From positions 1 through 32,876 of the forward strand of contig JAHYIU010000015.1 in the NCBI GenBank assembly GCA_019429425.1: 32,876 bases of DNA, read 5' to 3'. Both the position numbers and the translations under genes were made by a program. The DNA comes from Candidatus Syntrophosphaera sp. GTDB lineage: Bacteria; Cloacimonadota; Cloacimonadia; Cloacimonadales; Cloacimonadaceae. The notes below the pieces were generated by a model, which saw nothing but the letters and a program-made list of their open reading frames with translations, had not been told where the DNA came from and did no database searches. How positions within the stretch are numbered: the first letter of the stretch is position 1; the number at the start of each line of letters is the position of its first letter. Below are positions 1 to 7,864 of this stretch, piece after piece.

Positions 1-126
1 CAGAAAGGACATTAGAGAGGCAAAAGCACAAAAATAGACCAAAAAAGGCCTGTCGGGACAGAAAAGCTTATGTGGGATACAGTGAATTCATCTCAACCGA
101 AGCGTGGGTGCATTATTCAACGGTCT

Positions 127-174
127 TCAAGCCACTAAGGCCAAGGCAAGTCCAAACCAAACTTTTGTCTTCAT
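127..174 (-). pseudogene. Relic 5' end of an exported-protein gene
   Basis: On the minus strand, 51 bases after the TAG at 226-228, an ATG (172-174) follows an AGGGAG ribosome site at 181-186. It encodes MKTKVWFGLALALVA, a typical signal-peptide start, and then a TGA stop at 127-129. None of the three minus-strand frames stays open for long beyond it, so no mature protein can be made from what is visible. I read it as the surviving start of a secreted or lipoprotein gene whose body was lost or frameshifted. A chance ATG is the alternative, but ribosome site plus signal-like peptide together argue against that. The rest of 1-225 holds one plus-strand frame open from position 3 to about 239, with no recognisable protein character. 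Confidence 0.4.
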
Positions 175-225
175 CAGAAACTCCCTGTGTCCATGCAATG
201 ATAGCTAAATCTATGTTTTGCCGCT

Positions 226-282
226 CTATTCCTTGACCGCGGTAACGCGGTAGAACATGCGCGGCTCGGCTGTCAGAACATA
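226..282 (-). other. In-frame continuation of the SBBP protein beyond its stop codon
   Basis: Directly after the TAA at 283-285 the same frame reads YVLTAEPRMFYRVTAVKE and then ends in TAG at 226-228. The piece RMFYRVTAV is the usual last strand of a fibronectin-III domain. The coding frame therefore appears to have run 18 codons further before a single-codon change, for example in a Thr, Gln, Glu, Lys or Tyr codon, made the TAA. Confidence 0.65.
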
Positions 283-1788
283 TTAGTGGGTGTAATTGGT
301 GGCGCCGGTACTGCCCAAATAGGTGTAAGGGCTTGTGGCATCGAGGCTGTTGCGGTAAACTTTGTAGTGGTCTGGGATCATCGCCTGGCCGAAGATGGTT
401 TCTGTGACGGGATCCCAGGCCAGGACAGCGTTTCCGGCGCTCCGCGTGATGCTCAGGTTATCCGGAGGCCGGGGTATCAAATCACCGATCTTGGCCACAA
501 ACAGGTCTGATATCAAGGTGCTGATACCAGTCAGCGTCAGGCTGCCAAATGCCGCGTTGGACATAAAATAACCCCCGACGCGGAGATCGCCGTTCGCGTC
601 CAGGGCGATCGCTCTGCCCTCATCATATTGAACGCCACCCGCCCTTTTTGCCCACAGCCAGGTTCCCGTGCTGTTCATTTTGGCGACGAAAATGTCCTGG
701 AAACCGGCACTCACCAAACTGTATGAACCCCAAACACCGGTATCGGTGAAAACACCGGTCACATAAATGGCGTTGGAGTTTTCCACGCAGATGGAGTAGG
801 GAAATTGCGTGCCGGAACCGCCGATCTGCGCGGCTCCCTGCCAGGTTCCGGTGTTGCTTAGTTTGGCGACGAAACCGTCTGTTCCGTTGCTGGTGAACAC
901 AATGCCCCCGATATTTGTCGTGCCGTCAAAATTACCTGTGGCATAAACGGTTGAAACCCCATCCAGGGCTATGCCCCGGGCAAATTCATTGCCAATGCCT
1001 CCAGCCCTGCGGGCCCATTCCAAAGTTCCGCTGGGTGTCAGTTTGATGATGAACATGTCATGACCGCCAGCACTGGTCAAGGTTGTGGCACTAAAGACAA
1101 CCGATCCGGAAAAATTACCTGTGATATATATATTGCCATAGGCATCAACAACGATCCCCCTTCCCACGCCGGAGCCGGTTCCCCCGGAGAGAAGAGTGAC
1201 CACGTGGATTCCACCGGATGTAAATTTGCTCACATAGATCACGGTGCCGGCATATCCGGTGATGTAAACATTGGCCTCATCGTCCAAGGCCAGGGCATTA
1301 CAGATCTCATTATCTCCAGTGCCGGCGGATTGAGACCAGATCCAGTTGCCGTGGGTATCCAATTTGGCCAGAAAGATATCAGCCTGTCCAGCGCTGACAT
1401 GAGTTGTGGTACCAAAAACCGCGGTACCGGAGAAATTTCCGGCGATAAAGACGTTTCCCGCGGAATCCACAGCCAGGGCGTTGCAGTAACTGGAAAAGGA
1501 TGTGTCGCCGGCTTGCCTGGCCCACAGCCAGTTTCCCGAGGGATCCAACTTGGCGACGAACATGCTCGTCTCGCTGGTCGTTAATGTGATGCTTCCCAAG
1601 ATGGCACTTGTATTGAAATATCCGCCCACATAGGTGTTGCCCCAAGAATCAGTGGCCAGCGCTGTTACATGCTCCGGCCCGGCACCGTTGCTCCGGCTGA
1701 TCCAATGCCAGTCCTGGGATTGCGCGGACAGGCACGTCCACGCAACCAACCAAGCCACACAGAGAAAAAGAACTCTGACTTTGTCCAT
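283..1788 (-). CDS. Exported SBBP-repeat (beta-propeller-like) protein with Fn3 tail, shortened by a stop codon
   Basis: The product is 501 residues. Residues 1-22 form a signal peptide with a probable cut after CLSA. Residues about 27-430 are roughly seven copies of a 55-60 residue unit of the type A.D..GN.Y..G.F.G...FG, then D.FVAKL...G.W.WA..AGG, which is the SBBP / seven-bladed propeller signature. From about 436 a fibronectin-III-like domain begins (PPDNLSITRS...LAWDPV...HYKVYRN). It stops at TNYTH, inside its last strand, at TAA 283-285. Reading on in the same frame gives the strand that such domains normally end with. No FlgD-type sorting domain is present. The ATG at 1786-1788 follows GGGGGAG closely. 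The gene has its own promoter and is not tightly linked to the minus-strand genes upstream. Its role is probably extracellular or cell-surface; no enzymatic motif is visible. Confidence 0.8.
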   Translation of the reverse strand: MDKVRVLFLCVAWLVAWTCLSAQSQDWHWISRSNGAGPEHVTALATDSWGNTYVGGYFNTSAILGSITLTTSETSMFVAKLDPSGNWLWARQAGDTSFSSYCNALAVDSAGNVFIAGNFSGTAVFGTTTHVSAGQADIFLAKLDTHGNWIWSQSAGTGDNEICNALALDDEANVYITGYAGTVIYVSKFTSGGIHVVTLLSGGTGSGVGRGIVVDAYGNIYITGNFSGSVVFSATTLTSAGGHDMFIIKLTPSGTLEWARRAGGIGNEFARGIALDGVSTVYATGNFDGTTNIGGIVFTSNGTDGFVAKLSNTGTWQGAAQIGGSGTQFPYSICVENSNAIYVTGVFTDTGVWGSYSLVSAGFQDIFVAKMNSTGTWLWAKRAGGVQYDEGRAIALDANGDLRVGGYFMSNAAFGSLTLTGISTLISDLFVAKIGDLIPRPPDNLSITRSAGNAVLAWDPVTETIFGQAMIPDHYKVYRNSLDATSPYTYLGSTGATNYTH

Positions 1789-1824
1789 AACTCCCCCTAT
1801 AACAATATTCTACAACAATTTTTA

Positions 1825-1853
1825 TACATAGTGGGGTCTGAGATTCCTGTCAA
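1825..1853 (-). promoter_or_regulatory. Sigma70-like promoter of the SBBP gene
   Basis: On the minus strand a perfect TTGACA box (1848-1853) is followed after 17 bases by TATGTA (1825-1830). The expected start of transcription lies near 1818, about 30 bases before the ATG at 1788. The surrounding 1789-2039 gap is AT-rich and shows nothing else I can name. Confidence 0.65.
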
Positions 1854-2039
1854 GGTTTTTTTTCTATTTTCCCGAGTTAGATAATTATCTGCAGGGCTTG
1901 CAAGTTGTCTATTTGCATGGATAGAGGTGATCACGAGGTGGAATTTTCACAATTAAGGGGAAGGGTCTTCTGATGCTTGCTGCAACTGAAGTTTGAGATA
2001 GGTGTAATGGCTGATATGAGGATTTTTACCTGGACTCTC

Positions 2040-4148
2040 TCATTTAAGTAAGATCATCCTTTGGTTAAAGAGGAGCTTTTCAGAATTCAGCTTCAGCAGG
2101 TAGATACCGGCGGAGACTGGTTTTTCCTGCTCATCCCGGCCGTCCCAAACCACCTCATGCAAGCCGCCGGAGCGGATTTCATCCACCAGGGTGCGGACTT
2201 TCTGCCCCCGGGAATTGAAGACCTCAAGACGCGCCGGGGCAGGCTGTTTCAGGCTGAAGGCGATGGAAGCGCTTGTTTTGAAGGGATTGGGGCTGATCCC
2301 CAAAAGAGCGGTTGAGGCAGGCGGGACCAGTGGATCGGAGCTGTCAACCAAACTCAGGGCAAAGTCCTGGACCGTGGTCTGGTCCAGATTGATGATCACG
2401 CCGTAAACTGTTTGGGCCACATAGCCGTCGGCGGAGATCATGAGGTCGTAAGTTCCCACCGGCAAATGGATTGCGTAATTCCCGTTGGCGTCGGTTGATG
2501 ATGAATACCCGGTGTCCAAAACCTGGAGCGTGGCGCCTTGCAGGGGCTGGTTTCCGGTGCCCGAAACGCTTCCCTGCAGGATCCCGACCGGTACGTAAGC
2601 CCAAACGAATCCGGTTTGGGGAAACTCCCCGCTGACCGTGGCGTTGGCCGGAGGATTGGCCGGATCGTATACCGTGCTGTCACTCTGTACTTTACGGGCT
2701 CGATTCACACCCCAGGTCTGGGTCCGGAAATAATCCGAAGAAGAGTAATATTCCGAGTCCATGGGCCGCTGCGCCAGGATGACCAGGTTTGACCGGTTGA
2801 AATAGTCAAAGGGCTGGCTGAAAGGCAGGGTGATGATGTTCTCGCCGCTGGGAAAATCCACCAGGCCGCTGAAGACGAGGGTCAGTTCGGTCGAGGGTAT
2901 CCAGCCGTCCGCCAGATCGGGAAAAGCGGTGGTGCCCATCCAGACCAGGACCGGCTTGTCCGTCAGGCTGTTGGTGAAATTGTTGTAAAATCTAAGTCCG
3001 GTGAAGCGTCCGGTGAAGTTTTCCAGTTCGGCAGGATAGATGAGGCATTCGAAGAGCGAGTTTTTCCAATACATGTCCACCGGCACCCGCGCCGTCTCGT
3101 GACCTGAGCCGACAATGCCGCTCCAGACCGGACCTGCGGGCAGCACTGTGAGGTTCAGATCCGGCGTCTGGTCATTGGCGGGGTTCTCATCCCCGTTCAA
3201 AAACACTTTGCCGTAGATGGTCATGGGGCCGAAAACGGCGGGGGTCCAGACTACGGGGATCTGCACCTCCTCACCCGGAGCGATGGGCACTCCGGCTGAA
3301 AAGCCCAATTCATCGCCGTTTCCGTTGAACAGGCTGACCGTGTAGCCGTTCTGGCTTTGGCTGCCTACGTTTTGGATCCTGACCTGGTGGACTGTTTCGA
3401 CCCCTTCGGAGGGGGTGACGTTTCCCGTGACCTCGAGGGCGGCCAGATCGTGTTCCAGAGCTGGCGGCGGAACGAAAGAGTATTGATGGCCAAAGAGATA
3501 GGGTACGTGGGAACCGTTGATCCCGGTGAATTCCTGAGTAGTGGAATAAGTGGCCTGGGGCGCGGCGGGGGTCACGCTGATGAAATCTCCGGATACTGCG
3601 CCGGAAATGCCGATCGAGGCTGAAGCCGAGGCGCCAGGAGCGTTTCCCAGCAAGCCATAGACAAATTCGACGCGATTGGAGCCCTCGCGCAGGCGGATCT
3701 GGAAATTGACCAGGTTTTGCGGGGAAGCGCCGAAATACCAGTTCAGGTTCTGGAATTGGACCGTCAGCACCAGGTCCGGCGCGGTCCCAGTCAGTTTATA
3801 GGACACGCTGGAATCGTTGTAAGTGGTTGCCAGATCGTCCCATAGGGCGCCAATGACCAGGGTGTGGGTGTTCAGCAGATTGTAAGGCGCGGGACTGATA
3901 GAGGGATTGAAGGTGATGAAGCCGTTCGTGCTGGCGCGGAACTGGGTGTAATAGATCCCGTCGTATAAAAAGCTGAAACCAATGTCGATAAGGGGCGAGA
4001 TCGCGTCATCGACCCCCTGGCCGTGGATCTGAATGGGATTGGTGAGCGCGGCATAGCCGGAAGGGGTCTGCTCAAATGTGTATTCGGCCACGGACGCGAA
4101 GCCAAAAGCGGCCAGCAGGGACGCGATAACGGTCAAAAGTGTCTTCAT
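2040..4148 (-). CDS. Large sorting-domain surface protein (CARDB + carboxypeptidase-regulatory domain)
   Basis: The product has 702 residues. A signal peptide covers residues 1-20. An N-terminal beta-sandwich of a type common in FCB secreted proteins follows (about 21-228). A CARDB-like adhesion module (HDLAALEVTGNVTPSEGV, about 233-335) comes next, then an all-beta region (340-525). A carboxypeptidase-regulatory-like module lies at about 527-600 (G.V......PL.GA.L......SS.TDANGNY.I.LPVGTYDL). The C-terminal 90 residues are a FlgD-like sorting domain (SPNPF...IAFSL, VFNSRGQKVRTL, WDGRDE..KPVSAGIYLLKL). No catalytic motif is visible, so an adhesin or structural surface role is likely. The ATG at 4146-4148 follows AAGAGGA. 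Only 37 bases separate it from the protease gene upstream, so the two are probably cotranscribed. Confidence 0.85.
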   Translation of the reverse strand: MKTLLTVIASLLAAFGFASVAEYTFEQTPSGYAALTNPIQIHGQGVDDAISPLIDIGFSFLYDGIYYTQFRASTNGFITFNPSISPAPYNLLNTHTLVIGALWDDLATTYNDSSVSYKLTGTAPDLVLTVQFQNLNWYFGASPQNLVNFQIRLREGSNRVEFVYGLLGNAPGASASASIGISGAVSGDFISVTPAAPQATYSTTQEFTGINGSHVPYLFGHQYSFVPPPALEHDLAALEVTGNVTPSEGVETVHQVRIQNVGSQSQNGYTVSLFNGNGDELGFSAGVPIAPGEEVQIPVVWTPAVFGPMTIYGKVFLNGDENPANDQTPDLNLTVLPAGPVWSGIVGSGHETARVPVDMYWKNSLFECLIYPAELENFTGRFTGLRFYNNFTNSLTDKPVLVWMGTTAFPDLADGWIPSTELTLVFSGLVDFPSGENIITLPFSQPFDYFNRSNLVILAQRPMDSEYYSSSDYFRTQTWGVNRARKVQSDSTVYDPANPPANATVSGEFPQTGFVWAYVPVGILQGSVSGTGNQPLQGATLQVLDTGYSSSTDANGNYAIHLPVGTYDLMISADGYVAQTVYGVIINLDQTTVQDFALSLVDSSDPLVPPASTALLGISPNPFKTSASIAFSLKQPAPARLEVFNSRGQKVRTLVDEIRSGGLHEVVWDGRDEQEKPVSAGIYLLKLNSEKLLFNQRMILLK

Positions 4149-4185
4149 GTTTTTCCTCTTTGTGGCTTGCCTCAGGCAGCCGTGG

Positions 4186-5850
4186 TCATCTGATCAAACA
4201 GAGCTTCTGAAAAGCAGATTTCGCTCCGGTATCAAAGCGGAGCAAATAGATCCCGCCGGAGACCGGGCTTCCGGATTGGTCCCGGCCGTCCCAGTCCAGC
4301 CGCATCTGGTCTGATCCCGCGGAATCTGGTGAATCCAGGCGCCGAACCAGTTGGCCACGGGAATTGTAGATCCGCAAGCTTCCGGGATTTTGGGCCTGGC
4401 CGCGCACTTGGATCCTGAGCAAGCCGCTTTCCGCCTGGAAAGGATTGGGATAACAGGCGAGCGCGGGTTCGGTCAGAGCTGGATTGAGCAGGTCATCGCT
4501 GCTTACATGTTGGTAAATGTTGTAATGGGCCTGCGAGGACGAGGGATTGGACAGGACATACACGGCCCGGTGGTGGTTTCCGAGGTTGGGGAACAATTCG
4601 ATCAGGTTTCCCGCTCCCAGATCGATCAGTTCCGTGCAAAAGCCCAGAGGGTCGAAGAACAGAGCGGTCAGGCGCAGGTCGATGTTTGAAGACATGACCC
4701 TGCCAAAGGGCTCGCTGCTGAAAGTGTAGGCCAGATAATCCGCGGCGTAGGGCTGGATGGCCTGGTTGGAGGGATAGGGATTGGCGTTCAGATTGGTGGT
4801 CGCGAACTGGGGCAGATCAAGCTGGGTATAATTGTAGAGCCCGTTTCCGGGTGTCTCCGCGTCCAGCATATTGGCAATGTTCCAGTTGGTGAAAAGTTCT
4901 GGAAAACCCAGGTCCGGATGGTGGATCGCGAGTTGCTGGTTCAGCGAAACCAGGCCGTTCGCGGGATCGGCCACCAGGTCCCGGATCAGTCCGGTCGCGT
5001 CGTAATGCTCCTGCAGATAGGTGAAGAACAGCATCACCTTGACGTAGTCCGCGAAAGTTTGGTTCCAGGCGATGAGGCTGTTGTCCGGATTGGAGGGAAA
5101 GCCGGTGATGGGGTCCGGCACTCCGTAGGCCACCATGGCAAGTTCGGAGCAGCCTTCATTGAGCCAGGTTTCCTCGTTGGCGTCCTGGCCCCAGTGGATC
5201 AGGTGCTGCAGTTCGTGGGCCAGCACGGAAAGCCGCACCGGGGCAACCGGATCGAGCGGATAACAGGTCATGTAGATCATTTCACATTCGTTGCTGTGCC
5301 CGGGCGGGTTCATCTGCTGGGCCTGGGCTTCGGTGACTTGGTTGTAGGGGCTGAAATAGCCGTCAAAAGCGCTCCCCTGAAAGGATCCGAGCGCGGAGTA
5401 GAACACGATCAGCCGTGGATCGTTGTCCAGCTCGTCCGGGAGCGGGCCGAACAGCTCGATGTCCATTTCGATCAAGCCCTGGGTGGGATCATTGACCGTG
5501 CTTTCCTCCAGACGAAACATCACCGTATCCACGTCCGACTGGTCCATGTGGACGTTCCATTCAGAATCGGCCACAAACACGTAGCAAAGGTCTCCCACGG
5601 CCCGGCAGGTCGCGGGGGTCTGAACCCAGAGCGGCGGCATCACGGAAAGGTTCCATTTCCAGAAGGTTGCGGTGTCGCCGACTTGGTAAGTGCGGGTATC
5701 TCTTGCGCGCAGAACCTGGTGTTCCTGCGAATCTTTGAATTGGGCGGCCTGGATGCCCAGGTCCCTTTGCAGTTCGCTCCAGCCGGCTGGACTGGCCAGA
5801 AGCGACAGGGCCAGCATAAACATGGTGATTAATAGGAATAGTTTCTTCAT
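4186..5850 (-). CDS. Secreted zinc metalloprotease, M30 (hyicolysin)-like, with FlgD-like sorting domain
   Basis: The product has 554 residues from the ATG at 5848-5850. The signal peptide covers residues 1-20 (MKKLFLLITMFMLALSLLAS). The zinc motif HELQH sits at 212-216. It is followed by the ETWLNEGCSE block (227-236), whose glutamate E232 would be the third zinc ligand, as in M30-like gluzincins. Residues about 470-554 are the sorting domain (YPNPFQAESG, IYNSRGQLVRRL, DWDGRDQSGSPVSGGIYLL). The likely job is extracellular protein breakdown. A GTG 15 bases further upstream is in frame, but it overlaps the GGAGG ribosome site itself, so the ATG is the better start. That ATG lies only two bases after the stop of the PhzF gene, which indicates one transcript. 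Confidence 0.85.
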   Translation of the reverse strand: MKKLFLLITMFMLALSLLASPAGWSELQRDLGIQAAQFKDSQEHQVLRARDTRTYQVGDTATFWKWNLSVMPPLWVQTPATCRAVGDLCYVFVADSEWNVHMDQSDVDTVMFRLEESTVNDPTQGLIEMDIELFGPLPDELDNDPRLIVFYSALGSFQGSAFDGYFSPYNQVTEAQAQQMNPPGHSNECEMIYMTCYPLDPVAPVRLSVLAHELQHLIHWGQDANEETWLNEGCSELAMVAYGVPDPITGFPSNPDNSLIAWNQTFADYVKVMLFFTYLQEHYDATGLIRDLVADPANGLVSLNQQLAIHHPDLGFPELFTNWNIANMLDAETPGNGLYNYTQLDLPQFATTNLNANPYPSNQAIQPYAADYLAYTFSSEPFGRVMSSNIDLRLTALFFDPLGFCTELIDLGAGNLIELFPNLGNHHRAVYVLSNPSSSQAHYNIYQHVSSDDLLNPALTEPALACYPNPFQAESGLLRIQVRGQAQNPGSLRIYNSRGQLVRRLDSPDSAGSDQMRLDWDGRDQSGSPVSGGIYLLRFDTGAKSAFQKLCLIR

Positions 5851-5852
5851 CT

Positions 5853-6671
5853 TTAGATCCTCCACTTAGGTGATATTTGCCCTTCCAGCCAGATCAAGGC
5901 CCGGCCGCGGATCAGGACCCGCTCCTGGCGGACCTCCACTTCGAAAGAGCCGCCCCGCGCGGAAGCCTGGAATCCCCTCAGGACCTTCTTTTGAAGCTTT
6001 TCGGCCCAGTAGGGTGCCAGGAAGGTTTGCGCGGAACCGGTCACGGGATCCTCATTGATCCCCTCCCGGGGCGCGAAATAGCGGCAGATGTAGTCCTGAT
6101 CGTTTCCCCGGGCTGTTGCAGCAATGCCAAAATAGGGCGCTTCCTCGAGGCCGGCCAGGGTTGCGAAATCCGGCCTAAGCGCCAGCACCAGTTCCGGAGC
6201 GGGATAGACCACGACCAGGTTGCGGGTGGCCGGGGCCAGCAGGGCCTCGCTCGGATAAGCAGGGCCAAGCGCCTGCAGTACAGCCTTTTCCGCCGTTGCC
6301 AGATGGGGCGGGTCGGCAGGAAAATCCAGCTCGATGCTGGCACCTTTTTTCCTGGCACTGAGCACTCCGGAGCGGCTTTGGAAACGGATCTCTTCCAGAT
6401 TCGCCTCCTCCCCCGCGAACAGGCATTGCGCCGAGGCCAAAGTGGCATGGCCGCAGAGCGGGACCTCCACTTCCGGGGTGAACCAGCGGATCTGGTATTC
6501 ATTGCGCGCCATACGTTTGAGGAAGGCGGTCTCGCTCCAGCCGAATTCCCGGGCCAGGGCCAGCAGCCTGGCGTTCGCGGGATAGTCTTCCAGCTTCACC
6601 ACGGCGGCCACGTTGCCCTGGTAAAAGCCCACCGTGAAAGCGTTTACGAAGAATACTGGGTCGCCCGTCAT
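5853..6671 (-). CDS. PhzF-family isomerase/epimerase-like protein
   Basis: The product has 272 residues, the normal size for PhzF-family enzymes (two matching alpha/beta barrels). Family marks visible are the N-terminal FFVNAFTVGFYQGNVAAVV, the catalytic glutamate in SETAF (E47), RWFTPEVEVPLCGHAT (62-77) and EDPVTGSA in the second half. PhzF itself isomerises a phenazine precursor. Most members outside phenazine clusters have unknown substrates, and nothing here suggests phenazine synthesis. The ATG at 6669-6671 overlaps the TGA of the upstream esterase gene (ATGA) and has GGAG just upstream. An in-frame GTG nine bases earlier lies at that ribosome site and is less likely. The protein is cytoplasmic, with no signal peptide. 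It sits in an operon between an exported esterase and an exported protease. Confidence 0.85.
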   Translation of the reverse strand: MTGDPVFFVNAFTVGFYQGNVAAVVKLEDYPANARLLALAREFGWSETAFLKRMARNEYQIRWFTPEVEVPLCGHATLASAQCLFAGEEANLEEIRFQSRSGVLSARKKGASIELDFPADPPHLATAEKAVLQALGPAYPSEALLAPATRNLVVVYPAPELVLALRPDFATLAGLEEAPYFGIAATARGNDQDYICRYFAPREGINEDPVTGSAQTFLAPYWAEKLQKKVLRGFQASARGGSFEVEVRQERVLIRGRALIWLEGQISPKWRI

Positions 6672-7771
6672 TCTCTCCACTCCAGCCAGGCCTGGATCGC
6701 GGTCCGGGAAACGCTGTGCCCGCCGTCAAATTCATCCCAGCGGACATTGGTGAACTCTCTTTCCTGCAGGATCCTGCGGGCATTTTCCGCTTCCGCGAAC
6801 CGGACCACCTGGTCCTGCTTTCCATGGCTGATGATGATCTTCAGATCCCTGGCCGCGGCGAAATCAGCGTCAGTTATAACGCCTGGGTACAATCCTCCGC
6901 CACAGGCGACCAGCCCGTCGAGGCGCGCGGAGTTTTGCAGGGCCAGCAAATAGCCCATATAAGCGCCTTGGGAAAAGCCCAGGATCCAGGTCTGGCCGAC
7001 ATTGTACTCGCTTGAGACCTGTTCCTGGAGGGTAAAAATATAGTCTGTAAGCAGCTTATATGCCAATTGGGCTTCCGGGCTCGTGTAATCTATGGGAGGC
7101 TGCCAACTGAAGCCGATCTGCCCTTCCGTAAAGGGATAAGGGGCTTCCGGAACCACAAAGATCACCTCCTCATCCTCCAGATGGCGCCAGAGCCGGCTGA
7201 AAGCGGAGGCCTTGTCGCCATAGCCGTGCAGGCCGATCAGCAGGGGGTAAGTCTTCTCCGGGTCGTAATTTACGGGGAGATGCAGCCGGTAGGGTAGAAG
7301 GTGGCGAGAGGCAAGATATTGCTCCCGGCCTTCGTATCTGGCCTTGCGCTCGGCCCATACCTGCAGCGAATCCATGGCCGCGCTGAAAGATCCGGTCTCG
7401 CGGACCTTGTCAAAATCCGGGTCCCGGGTAATGTGCTCCAGGTTCGTGTAGCCGGCTTTGTATGACTGCAGGAGGTATTTGGCCGCCAGATCGGGCATCT
7501 CCAGCAGACCGAAACAACAGGCCAGGTTGTACCAGGTAATAGAATCGTCCGGGCGGTTTTGCAGATGGGCCAGATAATATCTGGCAGCGGTTTCATATTC
7601 GCCTTTGGCATAGGCCTCGGATGCCTGGATGCCGTAATTGGCGGAGTTTGAGGCGGACAGCGGATCAAAAGTGTAGGGGTCGATCTGCTCCGGAACGGTT
7701 TGGGCAAAAAGCGAGGATAGGACTAGCATCCAGGCTACCACCCATGCCGTCTTCCAAAAAACTTGCTTCAT
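6668..7771 (-). CDS. Exported TPR-containing alpha/beta-hydrolase (phospholipase/carboxylesterase type)
   Basis: The product has 367 residues from the ATG at 7769-7771, which has AAGGAG eight bases upstream and begins a clear signal peptide (residues 1-23, cut after LFA). Longer in-frame starts up to 7864 would bury that signal and are rejected. Residues about 45-135 look like two to three TPR-type helical repeats (GEYETAARYYLAHLQNRPDD, then ITWYNLACCFGLLEMPDLAA). Residues 165-367 are an alpha/beta hydrolase: the oxyanion strand LLIGLHGYG (177-185), the nucleophile S267 in GFSQG, then D320 (ISHGKQD) and H352 (GGHS). The arrangement fits the carboxylesterase / predicted esterase family. The substrate is unknown, and the envelope is the likely site. 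It shares a 4-base overlap with the PhzF gene and lies 93 bases after the phosphatase gene. Confidence 0.85.
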   Translation of the reverse strand: MKQVFWKTAWVVAWMLVLSSLFAQTVPEQIDPYTFDPLSASNSANYGIQASEAYAKGEYETAARYYLAHLQNRPDDSITWYNLACCFGLLEMPDLAAKYLLQSYKAGYTNLEHITRDPDFDKVRETGSFSAAMDSLQVWAERKARYEGREQYLASRHLLPYRLHLPVNYDPEKTYPLLIGLHGYGDKASAFSRLWRHLEDEEVIFVVPEAPYPFTEGQIGFSWQPPIDYTSPEAQLAYKLLTDYIFTLQEQVSSEYNVGQTWILGFSQGAYMGYLLALQNSARLDGLVACGGGLYPGVITDADFAAARDLKIIISHGKQDQVVRFAEAENARRILQEREFTNVRWDEFDGGHSVSRTAIQAWLEWRE

Positions 7772-7864
7772 CTTGTGCTCCTTTGAGGAACTTAGTTTTG
7801 TCTCACGACCCTCATGGAAAGTGCCTTTCCGAAGCCTCTGCCCAGCGATGATGATACCGAGCAA

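Noticed and set aside
3-239. Partial plus-strand gene entering from the left edge
   Set aside because: The frame is open for about 78 codons, but its composition is not protein-like, and a signal-peptide relic lies on the opposite strand.
283-285. Recoding (selenocysteine or pyrrolysine) at the SBBP stop codon
   Set aside because: The codon is TAA, which is not used for either, and no such insertion element is visible.
5853-6671. Phenazine biosynthesis gene
   Set aside because: PhzF relatives are common outside phenazine clusters and no other phz gene is nearby.
7772-7864. Longer N-terminus for the esterase
   Set aside because: The extension lacks a ribosome site and would place 31 charged residues before a clear signal peptide.
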